Shown: one piece after another, positions 18,002 to 25,556 of the stretch
Numbering within the stretch: the first letter of the stretch is position 1
How the letters are laid out: every line of letters begins with the position of its first letter
Origin: Lachnospiraceae bacterium
Lineage (GTDB): Bacteria > Bacillota > Clostridia > Lachnospirales > Lachnospiraceae
Length of the DNA: 53,063 nucleotides
Assembly (NCBI GenBank): GCA_020860645.1
Contig: JAJBTX010000045.1
Coordinates: 1 to 53,063 of the forward strand
Direction of reading: 5' to 3'
The notes under the pieces: model-generated
What the model saw: the letters and a program-made list of their open reading frames with translations, nothing else
What the model was told of the DNA's origin: nothing
Database searches by the model: none
Translations under genes and position numbers: made by a program

Positions 18002-18030
18002 ATCGTACAATTTTTTCCAGCACTTGTAAA
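18002..18030 (-). promoter_or_regulatory. Promoter of the YwaF-like gene, overlapping its divergent partner
   Basis: On the minus strand TTTACA (18030-18025) and TACGAT (18007-18002) are 17 bases apart. Its -35 overlaps the plus-strand -35 (18024-18029) in five of six bases, so only one polymerase could bind at a time. Confidence 0.65.
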
Positions 18031-18053
18031 GGCAAAGAATGATCTGTTACAAT
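18024..18053 (+). promoter_or_regulatory. Promoter of the DUF3810 gene, possibly giving a leaderless mRNA
   Basis: TTGTAA (18024-18029) and TACAAT (18048-18053) are separated by 18 bases. A start seven to eight bases downstream falls on the ATG at 18061. No Shine-Dalgarno sequence precedes either ATG. Confidence 0.55.
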
Positions 18054-18060
18054 GTTATTT

Positions 18061-19137
18061 ATGAAAACTACTTTCCGGAATACACTGCGCAAAAACCGAA
18101 TTACCCTCGCTCTGCTCCTGCTCTCCGGCCTGCTGCTTTTCTGCGCACGAACTGTAGACGACTTCGCAGAGTGGTACGCCGCGCACATCTATCCTGTGTG
18201 GGTCAATCTCTTCGGGCGCTTCTTCGGACTCTTCCTCTTTTCCGTCTCAGAGCTGCTCCTCTATGTTCTGCTGCTTGCGGTGCTGATCGATCTGTTCCGG
18301 ACGCTGCGGAGGGGGCCGCGTGCGCTTCTTTCCTGGCTCCGGCGTCTTGCCTGCGTCGCATCCGTTCTGCTGCTCCTCTTCGTCCTGAACTGCGGGATCA
18401 ACTACCAGAGGACCTCCTTTTCACAGAAAAGCGGTATCGCGACAAGCTCGTACAGCACGCAGGAGCTGGAAGAGCTCTGCCTCTGGCTCACGGAGGAAAT
18501 CAACGCGCGCGCCGACGCGGTATCGCGCGACGCGGAGGGTCTGCTGTGCCTGCCCGCCAGGGGTATCGGGCAGCTCGCCGTAGAGGCGATGCACGGACTC
18601 GGCGAGCTCTATCCGGACCTGCAGGGCTATTACCCGCAGCCGAAACCGGTGCTGCTGTCCAGAATCCTATCCTTCGAGGGGTTGACCGGCATCTACTCCC
18701 CCTTCACGATCGAGGCCAACTACAACCGGGATATGACTGCCTACAACCTTCCCTTCACCATGTGCCACGAGCTCTCCCACCTGCGCGGCTTCATGCAGGA
18801 GGACGAGGCGAATTTCATCGCCTTCCTCGCCTGCGAAAACGCCGCACAGACCGAATTCCAGTACAGCGGCTATCTGACCGCCTGGATTCACGCCACCAAC
18901 GCCCTCTACCGCGCCGACCGCGCGTCCTGGCAGGAGGTACGCGCGCTTCTGTGCGATGAGGCGCAGATCGATCTCACCGCCAACAACCAGTACTGGGCCG
19001 CGCACGAAGGAATTGTCTCCGAGGTGTCTGATGTCGTCAACGATACCTACCTGAAGGCAAACGGCCAGAGCGACGGCATCGCGAGCTATGGCCGCATGGT
19101 CGACCTGCTGCTCGCTTATCGAGCGTCAGATAACTAG
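18061..19137 (+). CDS. DUF3810 family membrane protein with zinc-protease motif
   Basis: The 358-residue protein has three hydrophobic segments in its first third (roughly 13-30, 47-75 and 95-115) and a soluble part carrying CHELSHLRGFMQEDEANFIA. That HExxH plus downstream Glu arrangement marks a zinc metallopeptidase fold, as in DUF3810. Substrate is unknown. ATG 18052 is in frame three codons earlier but overlaps the -10 element, so ATG 18061 is preferred. It is the only convincing plus-strand gene and ends tail to tail against the enolase-like gene. Their stop codons share the palindrome TAACTAGTTA with no bases between. Confidence 0.85.
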   Translation: MKTTFRNTLRKNRITLALLLLSGLLLFCARTVDDFAEWYAAHIYPVWVNLFGRFFGLFLFSVSELLLYVLLLAVLIDLFRTLRRGPRALLSWLRRLACVASVLLLLFVLNCGINYQRTSFSQKSGIATSSYSTQELEELCLWLTEEINARADAVSRDAEGLLCLPARGIGQLAVEAMHGLGELYPDLQGYYPQPKPVLLSRILSFEGLTGIYSPFTIEANYNRDMTAYNLPFTMCHELSHLRGFMQEDEANFIAFLACENAAQTEFQYSGYLTAWIHATNALYRADRASWQEVRALLCDEAQIDLTANNQYWAAHEGIVSEVSDVVNDTYLKANGQSDGIASYGRMVDLLLAYRASDN

Positions 19138-20430
19138 TTAAAATGGATTCTTGTATGCTGCCAGCGCGCCCAGCTCCTCCTGGATGCGCAGCAGCTGATT
19201 GTACTTGGCGTTTCGCTCCGCGCCGCACGGCGCGCCTGTCCGGATCTGACCGGCTCCGCAGGCCACCGCAAGGTCGGCGATCGCGTCCTCCGTCGTCTCC
19301 CCGCTCCGATGGGAAAGAATCGTCCGGTATCCGGCCTCCTGCGCCATGTGAATCACATCGAAGGTCTCCGTCAGCGTGCCGATCTGGTTCGACCTCACCA
19401 GAATCGCGTTCGCCACGCCCAGCTTGATGCCGCAGGACAGCCTCTTCGTGTTCGTCGCAAAGAGGTCGCCCCCGACGAGCTGCACACGGCCGCCGAGCCG
19501 GGAGGTCAGCATCTGCCAGCCGTCCCAGTCCTCCCCGGAGAGCCCGTCGGCAATCGAGACCAGCGGATATTCGCCTGCCAGTTCCTCGTAATAACTCACC
19601 ATCTCCTCCGTGCTGCGGCTGATGCTGCAGTCAGACTTTCTCCCCTCCCCCGGAAATTCATAGCGCCGCGTCTCTTCGTTCAGAAGCTCTCCCGCCGACG
19701 CATCCAGCGCAAAGACAAAATCCTCTCCCGGCGTATATCCGGCCTCCTCCACCGCCTCTTTCAGATAAAGACACGCCTCCCCGGCATCCTTGAAATCCGG
19801 GGCAAAGCCGCCGCCATTCACCGCGGTGTCCAGACCTTCCTTCGTCAGAATCAATTCCAGCTTATGGAAAACCTCCACGCCCATCCGCAGCCCCTCGCGA
19901 AAACAGCAGGCGCCGACCGGCATGATCATAAAATCCCGGAAATCCAGGGAATTTTTCGCTGAAACACCCCCGCAGAGCATGCTCATCATCGGCACCGGCA
20001 GCCGATCCGCGCGCACACCGCCCAGGTAACGGTAAAGCGGCAGGCCGAGCGCTCCGGCGGAAGCCTTTGCCACCGCCAGCGACGCTGCCAGGATCGCATT
20101 TGCTCCCAGATTGGACTTGTTTTCCGTGCCGTCCGCGTCGATGAGCAGATGATCGATGTAGCCCTGATCCAGCGCGTTTTCACCGAGCAGGGCGTTCGCG
20201 ATCTTTGTATTGACGTTCATGACCGCCTTCTCCACGCCGAGTCCGAGATAGCGCTCCTGCCCGTCTCTCAGCTCCAGCGCTTCATAGTGCCCGCCCGGCG
20301 ACCCCGACGGAACAGACGCGCGCCCCTCATGCACTCCGTCCAGCACCACCTCAGCCTCCACCGTCGGATTCCCGCAGGAATCCAGAATTTCCCGCGCATA
20401 AATGTACGTAATTGGCAAATACCGATTCAT
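19138..20430 (-). CDS. Enolase homologue lacking most catalytic residues (probable pseudoenzyme)
   Basis: The 430-residue chain aligns end to end with enolase ([51 protein letters not shown]). Functional residues are altered, using E. coli enolase from memory as guide. The SGAST metal loop is SGSPG (Ser to Pro45). GGEH becomes GGVS (His to Ser). QEFMI becomes RDFMI (165-166). Catalytic GDEGG is a shortened NGGG near 205-208, losing the Glu. SIEDG is SIADG (Ala294). LVGDD is LVGGD (Gly321). The catalytic Lys is Arg346, and the substrate Lys is Arg397. Metal ligand Asp243 and SHRS remain. It sits at the eno position after gpmI and the SH3 gene with a GGGAGG ribosome site. Ordinary catalysis is unlikely; a regulatory or surface role is conjecture. 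Confidence 0.85.
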   Translation of the reverse strand: MNRYLPITYIYAREILDSCGNPTVEAEVVLDGVHEGRASVPSGSPGGHYEALELRDGQERYLGLGVEKAVMNVNTKIANALLGENALDQGYIDHLLIDADGTENKSNLGANAILAASLAVAKASAGALGLPLYRYLGGVRADRLPVPMMSMLCGGVSAKNSLDFRDFMIMPVGACCFREGLRMGVEVFHKLELILTKEGLDTAVNGGGFAPDFKDAGEACLYLKEAVEEAGYTPGEDFVFALDASAGELLNEETRRYEFPGEGRKSDCSISRSTEEMVSYYEELAGEYPLVSIADGLSGEDWDGWQMLTSRLGGRVQLVGGDLFATNTKRLSCGIKLGVANAILVRSNQIGTLTETFDVIHMAQEAGYRTILSHRSGETTEDAIADLAVACGAGQIRTGAPCGAERNAKYNQLLRIQEELGALAAYKNPF

Positions 20431-20495
20431 AAAAAAAGAACCTCCCTCTACTTTTGGTTTCCCTTAGTATAGGCAGGTTCCTTTGTTTTATTCCT

Positions 20496-21794
20496 TTACT
20501 CTTCGATCTCCGACAGGTACTGCGTCATCACATAGCCTTCGAGGTCATCCTGTTCGATACAGCGGATCTGTACCCAATCCTCAGAAGTGTCGCTGAGCAC
20601 CTCCACCTGTTCGCCCTCCGAGAGCTGTGTCAGCACACTGCCGCTCGTACTGCCCTCGCTGCGGACGTTGAGGCTGCTTGTATTGGCCTGCATCGTCACC
20701 GTGGTGTCTTCCTCTTCCTCCGGCTCCTCAGTCTCTTCCGTCTCCTCAGGGACTTCCTCGACTGCCTCAGTCTCTTCCTCGGTCTCCTCGTCCTCGCCGT
20801 CTCCCTTGATGACCAGCTCCGCATCCGTGTCGGCGCTCTCCTCCGTCTGCACACTCGAGCTGCCGCTGTTCCTGCTCGTGAAAATATGAACGCCGAACGC
20901 AATTACCGCCACCAGCACGAGCGCCAGGATCACGCCGAGGATGATCATCTTGCGGTTGTCGTCCTCAAGATCCCAGTCGTAGCGATCATCGTCATCGTCG
21001 TCATCATCATCGTCATCATCGTCGTCGTAATCGTCATCCTCTTCCTCTTCGTCGTCCTCGTCCTCATAGGACTCCTCCGGCTCCGGTTTCGAGGCGGCTT
21101 TTTTCTGCGGCTTCTCCTCGCTCAGATCCACATCAGCCACAAAATACTCGAAATCATCCTTCGCGGCCGACGGCGCCATATCCAGTCCGGCTGCCTTCGC
21201 GGCGCGCGCAAACAGCTCGTCAACCCAGTCAGCCCCGGACGCCGCAAGAATTTCAGAAGACGCACCGATCAGCAGAATCTCCCAGCTCGCCAGCCAGGCG
21301 GATCCGCTCTCCTGCTTCTTTGCCAGTGCAGGCAGCAGGCTGTCCCGCTTGCCAAGCTCGCCGTCGACCTTCTCCGCCGCAAGCCCGAAAATTCCGGAAA
21401 TCTCCTCCGACGTGAAGCCATCCAGCGCGTTCATCACCAGAAGAATCCGGTGGAGCAGCGGCAATGCCGCGGGAACCTCCGCCAGCGCTCCCTTACCCTT
21501 CAGAGAAGCGCTCTTCCCCAGCGCTTCCAGAAGCCTGTGATAATCCTTGCGGAGCTGGCGGTAATACTTCTGCCAGAACCATTTCTCCGCATCCGCGGAC
21601 AGGGCAGCCTCTCCGGCAGCACCGAAAAGCACGGTGTAGAACTCCTCGACAAACGCAAGGGTCTGCGGTTCATCCTGCATGATCAGGAGCGTCCGGCAAT
21701 AGACATCCTCATAGGTAGCGTCAAAAACCTGTTTGCAGCTCTGGCCGTCGCCGTCCTTCAGGCCCGCCAGCGCGCGTTTTCTCTCAAGTATCAT
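20496..21794 (-). CDS. Membrane protein: sigma-like N-terminus, poly-Asp linker, external SH3 domain
   Basis: The 432-residue protein has four parts. Residues 1-200 are helical and resemble a worn-down ECF sigma factor: ATYEDVYCRTLLIMQDEPQT like region 2, and LLVMNALDGFTSEEISGIFG like region 4. Residues 222-280 are a highly acidic linker with 14 consecutive Asp. A membrane helix lies at about 283-305. An external Glu/Thr-rich stalk then leads to a bacterial SH3 domain (367-430, SLNVRSEGSTSGSVLTQL). ATG 21794 has AGGAGA upstream and follows gpmI by nine bases. SH3b domains often bind cell-wall peptides, so envelope sensing is plausible. The sigma resemblance is from my reading only; it may be structural without DNA binding. 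Confidence 0.65.
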   Translation of the reverse strand: MILERKRALAGLKDGDGQSCKQVFDATYEDVYCRTLLIMQDEPQTLAFVEEFYTVLFGAAGEAALSADAEKWFWQKYYRQLRKDYHRLLEALGKSASLKGKGALAEVPAALPLLHRILLVMNALDGFTSEEISGIFGLAAEKVDGELGKRDSLLPALAKKQESGSAWLASWEILLIGASSEILAASGADWVDELFARAAKAAGLDMAPSAAKDDFEYFVADVDLSEEKPQKKAASKPEPEESYEDEDDEEEEDDDYDDDDDDDDDDDDDDRYDWDLEDDNRKMIILGVILALVLVAVIAFGVHIFTSRNSGSSSVQTEESADTDAELVIKGDGEDEETEEETEAVEEVPEETEETEEPEEEEDTTVTMQANTSSLNVRSEGSTSGSVLTQLSEGEQVEVLSDTSEDWVQIRCIEQDDLEGYVMTQYLSEIEE

Positions 21795-21803
21795 ATGAAT
21801 CTC

Positions 21804-23345
21804 CTACTTCTTTATAATCAGTGATTTTCCTGTCATCTCGGCCGGCTGTTCAAGTCCCATCATCTCAAGCAGCGTCGGAATGATATCCGCGAGGCAGCCG
21901 CCCTCCCGCAGTCCGTAGGACGGGTCCGCATTGAATAAGATAAACGGAACCGGATTCGTCGTGTGGGCGGTGAAGGGTTCGCCCGTCTCATAATCCTTCA
22001 GCTGCTCCGCATTTCCATGGTCCGCACAGAGGAACATCTGACCGTTCACTTCCTTCAGCGCCTCCGTCGCCCTGCCGACGCACTCGTCCACCGCCTCGAT
22101 CGCCTTGATCGCCGCGGCCTCCACGCCGGTATGGCCTACCATATCCGGATTTGCGAAATTGATGATAATCACGTCGTACTTCTGCGAGCGGATCGCCTCG
22201 CACAGGCGGTCGCAGACCTCATAGGCGCTCATCTCCGGCTGCAGATCGTAGGTCGCGACCTTCGGTGAATTCACGAGGATGCGGTCCTCGCCGGGATTCG
22301 GCTTCTCCACGCCGCCATTGAAGAAAAAGGTCACATGCGCGTATTTTTCCGTCTCGGCGATGCGCGCCTGCGTGAGGTTCTTTGACGCCAGATACTCGCC
22401 GAAGGTATTGACAAGCTTCACCTTCTCGAAGGCGATGATCGTATTTGGGATCGTCGCGTCGTACACGGTAAAGCAGACGTAAGTGAGGTCGAGCTTCCGC
22501 TCCCGCTCAAATCCGCTGAACTCATCGGCACAGAAGGCTCTCGTGATCTCACGCGCACGGTCCGGGCGGAAATTGAAGAAGATGACGGAGTCCTTGTCCT
22601 GGATCGTCGCCACCGGCTTTCCGTCCTCCACGACCACGATCGGCTTCACGAACTCGTCATACACGCCCTCCGCGTAGGAATCGTTCAGCGCGCAGACCGG
22701 GCATTCCGCCTGTACGCCCTCGCCCTTCGTCAGCGCGCGGTAAGCCTTCTCCACGCGGTCCCAGCGATTGTCGCGGTCCATCGCGTAGTAACGTCCCTGC
22801 ACCGTCGCAATCTTTCCGACGCCGATCTCCTTCATCTTGTCGCGAAGCTCCTTGACATAGCCCTTACCCGAGGAGGGCGGCGTATCGCGCCCGTCCAGGA
22901 AGCAGTGCACATACACCTTTTCAAGGCCATGCCGCTTCACCAGCTCAAGCAGGCCGTACAGGTGTGTGTTGTGGCTGTGCACGCCGCCGTCGGACAACAG
23001 GCCATAGAGATGAAGCGCCGAGTGATTCTTTTTCGCGTTCTCCACCGCGGTGAGCAATGCCTGATTTTCAAAAAATGTGCCGTCCTCGATCTCCTTGGTA
23101 ATCCGGGTCAGCTCCTGGTATACGATCCGGCCGGCGCCCATATTCATGTGGCCGACCTCGGAATTGCCCATCTGTCCATCGGGCAGACCCACGGAGAGTC
23201 CGCTCGCATAGCCCTTTACAAAGGGGCACTCCGCCATCAGCCTGTCCATCACCGGCGTTCTGGCCTGCGCGACGGCATTGGCTTCCGCGCGATCGTTCAG
23301 GCCGTAGCCATCCAGAATCATCAGCACGGTTGGTTTCCTGTTCAT
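21804..23345 (-). CDS. gpmI: 2,3-bisphosphoglycerate-independent phosphoglycerate mutase
   Basis: GpmI interconverts 3- and 2-phosphoglycerate using two Mn ions and a phosphoserine intermediate. VLMILDGYGLNDR (6-18) carries a metal ligand, QMGNSEVGHMNMGAGR holds the catalytic Ser near 62, and ADHGNAEQ near the C-terminus is a metal-binding block. The 513-residue length is typical. It precedes the SH3 gene by nine bases. Its leader contains a 9-base-pair hairpin (23374-23396). Confidence 0.97.
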   Translation of the reverse strand: MNRKPTVLMILDGYGLNDRAEANAVAQARTPVMDRLMAECPFVKGYASGLSVGLPDGQMGNSEVGHMNMGAGRIVYQELTRITKEIEDGTFFENQALLTAVENAKKNHSALHLYGLLSDGGVHSHNTHLYGLLELVKRHGLEKVYVHCFLDGRDTPPSSGKGYVKELRDKMKEIGVGKIATVQGRYYAMDRDNRWDRVEKAYRALTKGEGVQAECPVCALNDSYAEGVYDEFVKPIVVVEDGKPVATIQDKDSVIFFNFRPDRAREITRAFCADEFSGFERERKLDLTYVCFTVYDATIPNTIIAFEKVKLVNTFGEYLASKNLTQARIAETEKYAHVTFFFNGGVEKPNPGEDRILVNSPKVATYDLQPEMSAYEVCDRLCEAIRSQKYDVIIINFANPDMVGHTGVEAAAIKAIEAVDECVGRATEALKEVNGQMFLCADHGNAEQLKDYETGEPFTAHTTNPVPFILFNADPSYGLREGGCLADIIPTLLEMMGLEQPAEMTGKSLIIKK

Positions 23346-23373
23346 TGATTTTCGTCTCCTTTATCTACATTGG

Positions 23374-23396
23374 AAGTATCCCGGAAGGGGATACTT
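23374..23396 (-). other. Perfect leader hairpin upstream of gpmI
   Basis: AAGTATCCC (23374-23382) and GGGATACTT (23388-23396) form nine pairs around a five-base loop. There is no U-run on the minus strand after it, so mRNA stabilisation or a processing site is more likely than termination. Confidence 0.6.
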
Positions 23397-23412
23397 TTAC
23401 CCACTAAATTTC

Positions 23413-23446
23413 ATTTTACATGAAGCGCCGCAAACATGCAAGCGCT
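23413..23446 (-). promoter_or_regulatory. Candidate gpmI promoter with an inverted-repeat operator
   Basis: On the minus strand TTGCAT (23441-23436) and TAAAAT (23418-23413) are 17 bases apart. An imperfect inverted repeat (AGCGC-c-GCA ... TGC-aa-GCGCT, 23424-23446) covers the -35 and spacer, a good place for a repressor. Both are inferred from sequence only. Confidence 0.5.
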
Positions 23447-23485
23447 CAAGGCACATTTGACAGATTTTTCATAAACAGATTACGA

Positions 23486-23646
23486 TTCGCAGCCGCAGGA
23501 AAGTGTAGGAAATGGCGCGTCAAGCTCGCTTGTAAGCGACAATTCGTACACTTTCCAGGGGACTGCGAAGCAGTCACCGCCCTGAAATGAGCAATTTCAG
23601 CCCCGTAAGGGGCGATAAAGCACGCGAAGCGGGCGGAAATTGCGAA
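23486..23646. repeat. Multi-branched hairpin element D
   Basis: TTCGCA/TGCGAA close the element at 23486-23491 and 23641-23646. Inside are a ten-pair stem GGAAAGTGTA/TACACTTTCC (23498-23507, 23547-23556) carrying an inner TCGCTT/AAGCGA hairpin, and GACTGC-GAA-GCAGTC (23561-23575). A further stem CCGCCC/GGGCGG (23577-23582, 23631-23636) encloses CTGAAAT/ATTTCAG and CCCC-GTAA-GGGG hairpins. GTAA is a GNRA loop and GCGAAGC a known ultra-stable mini-hairpin. It occupies the 323-base gap between the aldo/keto reductase stop and gpmI and contains no gene. Which strand functions is not clear. Confidence 0.7.
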
Positions 23647-23668
23647 TTCAGGAACGGCTGCTATAAAC

Positions 23669-24517
23669 TCACAAAACGGAAACCCGCGGCAGATCCGGGT
23701 GCTCGCCGGACCAGCCGAACTGCGGCAGTGCCAGCAGATAGTCCATATCCTCCTGGGCGATACAAATATCCGGAAGGAAAAGATTCATCCGCATCCGCTC
23801 CGCGGAAGACGCCTTCGGAATGACCGCAATGTCCTGCTGCAGCAGGAAGCAGAGCAGCAGCTGCGCGGGCGCAATGTCGTATTTTTCCGCCATTTTTCTC
23901 ACAATCTCATGATCCAGGATGCGGCGTCTCCCGAGCGGGCTCCAGGCCTGCGGCTGAATCCCCTGCTCCCTGCTGAAACGAACCGCCGTCTCCTGCATAT
24001 AACCCACGTGGAGCTCCAGCTGGTTCACCATCGGCCTGATTTCGGCGCCCTCAAGAAGGCTGCGCAGATGATGCGGCAGGAAGTTGCTGACACCGATCGC
24101 GCGCACTTTTCCTTCCTTATAAAATTCTTCAAGCGCCGCCCAGCTCCCGCGGTCCAGCTCTTTCCAGTTCTCCGTATCCGGCTCCGGCTTTGGCCAGTGC
24201 AGCAGAAAAAGGTCAAGATAGTCCGTCCCCAGCCGCTCCAGCGAAGCCGCAAAGCTCCTCTTCGTCGCCTCGTATCCAAGATCGGTCCGCCATACCTTGG
24301 AGGTCAGAAAAATGTCCTCCCTTGCGACGCCGCTTTTCCGTATCGCAAGGCCGACGTCCTCCTCGTTTTCATAGGCCGCCGCCGTGTCCAGCAGGCGGTA
24401 TCCCGCCTCGATCGCAGCGAGGATCACCCGCTCGTCGCTGCCGTCCGTACTCTTATAAGTGCCATAGCCGATCTTCGGCATCCGCACGCCGTTTGACAAT
24501 GTGAAATATGATTCCAT
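23669..24517 (-). CDS. Aldo/keto reductase
   Basis: The 282-residue protein is a complete NAD(P)H-dependent aldo/keto reductase, close to the 2,5-diketo-gluconate reductase type. The catalytic set is visible: Asp/Tyr in LLDTAAAYENEEDVG, Lys in FLTSKVW, and His in LFLLHWPKPE. The C-terminal coenzyme-binding region carries IPKASSAERMRMNL. ATG 24517 has GAGGAG upstream. It sits between tpiA and gpmI and could act on a short-chain aldehyde such as methylglyoxal from triose phosphates, but that is inference from position. Confidence 0.92.
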   Translation of the reverse strand: MESYFTLSNGVRMPKIGYGTYKSTDGSDERVILAAIEAGYRLLDTAAAYENEEDVGLAIRKSGVAREDIFLTSKVWRTDLGYEATKRSFAASLERLGTDYLDLFLLHWPKPEPDTENWKELDRGSWAALEEFYKEGKVRAIGVSNFLPHHLRSLLEGAEIRPMVNQLELHVGYMQETAVRFSREQGIQPQAWSPLGRRRILDHEIVRKMAEKYDIAPAQLLLCFLLQQDIAVIPKASSAERMRMNLFLPDICIAQEDMDYLLALPQFGWSGEHPDLPRVSVL

Positions 24518-24562
24518 TTTCTCTCCTCAACAGGATGGTTTCGCAGGATGTGAAGTGAAAGT

Positions 24563-24599
24563 CGCCGCGAAATACAGGCAATGCATGCATCTCGCGGCG
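24563..24599. terminator. Hairpin downstream of tpiA
   Basis: CGCCGCGA (24563-24570) and TCGCGGCG (24592-24599) form eight strong pairs around a loop holding ATGCATGCAT. The T-rich tail is better on the plus strand (TTTTCT) than on the minus strand, so termination of tpiA transcripts is possible but not strong. Confidence 0.5.
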
Positions 24600-24647
24600 T
24601 TTTCTCAAATCGGGGCTCTGCGATATGCGCACTCCCCGTCCCTATCC

Positions 24648-25397
24648 TTATTTCCAGTTCACGATCTTGCCAAAGTCCGGCTTCAACGCTGCGCCGCCCA
24701 CCAGGCCGCCGTCAATATCCGGCTGGCTGAACAGGTCCGCGGCCGTCGCGGCGTTCACCGACCCGCCGTACTGGATACGAATCGCCTCCGCGGTCGCCTC
24801 GTCATAGATCTCAGCGATGCAGTCGCGGATGCCCTTGCAGACCTCCTGCGCCTGCTCAGTCGTCGCGGTCTTGCCGGTGCCGATCGCCCAGATCGGCTCA
24901 TAAGCGATCACCGCTGTCTTTGCCTGCTCCGCCGTAATGCCGAGGAAGCCGACCTTCACCTGCTGACGGATGAAGTCCATCGTCACACCCTGCTCTCTCT
25001 GCGTCAGGGTCTCGCCGCAGCACATGATCGGAGTGATGCCGTGCTCGAAGGCCTTCAGCATCTTCTTATTCACGGTCTCGCTCGTCTCCGCGAAATACTC
25101 TCTGCGCTCGGAATGTCCGAGAATCACGTATTTTACGCCGATATCGGTGAGCATGTTCGGGGAAATCTCGCCCGTGTAAGCGCCCTTCTCCTCGAAGTAC
25201 ATATTCTCCGCGCCAACCTGGATATTGGAACCCTTCGCGGCCTCGATGACCGGGATGAGGTCGATCGCCGGTACGCAGAACACCACGTCTGCATCGTCCG
25301 TCGCAACCAGCGGCTTCAGGGTGTTTACCAGCTCGACCGCCTCGCTGGGCGTCATGTTCATCTTCCAGTTGCCTGCAATGATTTTCTTTCTCGCCAT
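24648..25397 (-). CDS. tpiA: Triosephosphate isomerase
   Basis: TpiA interconverts dihydroxyacetone phosphate and glyceraldehyde 3-phosphate. Active-site elements are all present: GNWKMN (Lys near 12), [11 protein letters not shown] (His near 95) and [13 protein letters not shown] (Glu near 167), then [10 protein letters not shown] for phosphate binding. The length of 249 is normal. ATG 25397 has AAGGAGG upstream. It follows pgk with repeat element B between. Confidence 0.98.
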   Translation of the reverse strand: MARKKIIAGNWKMNMTPSEAVELVNTLKPLVATDDADVVFCVPAIDLIPVIEAAKGSNIQVGAENMYFEEKGAYTGEISPNMLTDIGVKYVILGHSERREYFAETSETVNKKMLKAFEHGITPIMCCGETLTQREQGVTMDFIRQQVKVGFLGITAEQAKTAVIAYEPIWAIGTGKTATTEQAQEVCKGIRDCIAEIYDEATAEAIRIQYGGSVNAATAADLFSQPDIDGGLVGGAALKPDFGKIVNWK

Positions 25398-25430
25398 GAT
25401 AGTATCCTCCTTTATGGTAGTCTGTATCTA

Positions 25431-25556
25431 TGAGACGTGGCTCGATTTCGCTTCGCTTCATCTCGCGCACGGGCATTCGCCCTATTGATTCTGACAGCAA
25501 TCTGTCTTTGAGAGCAAGCTCTCACGACAGCTTCCTGCCAGAATCAGCACGTCTCA
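25431..25556 (-). repeat. Hairpin-rich intercistronic repeat element, copy B
   Basis: Perfect nine-base outer arms TGAGACGTG (25431-25439) and CACGTCTCA (25548-25556) enclose a second pair TGATTCTG/CAGAATCA (25486-25493, 25539-25546). The CTCGATTTCGCTTCGCTTC block and a GGGC/GCCC hairpin follow the plan of copy A. The core is CTGTC-TTT-GAGAGC-AA-GCTCTC-AC-GACAG, the same plan as copies A and C with different but complementary arms. It overlaps the end of pgk and ends just before the tpiA ribosome site. Confidence 0.75.
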
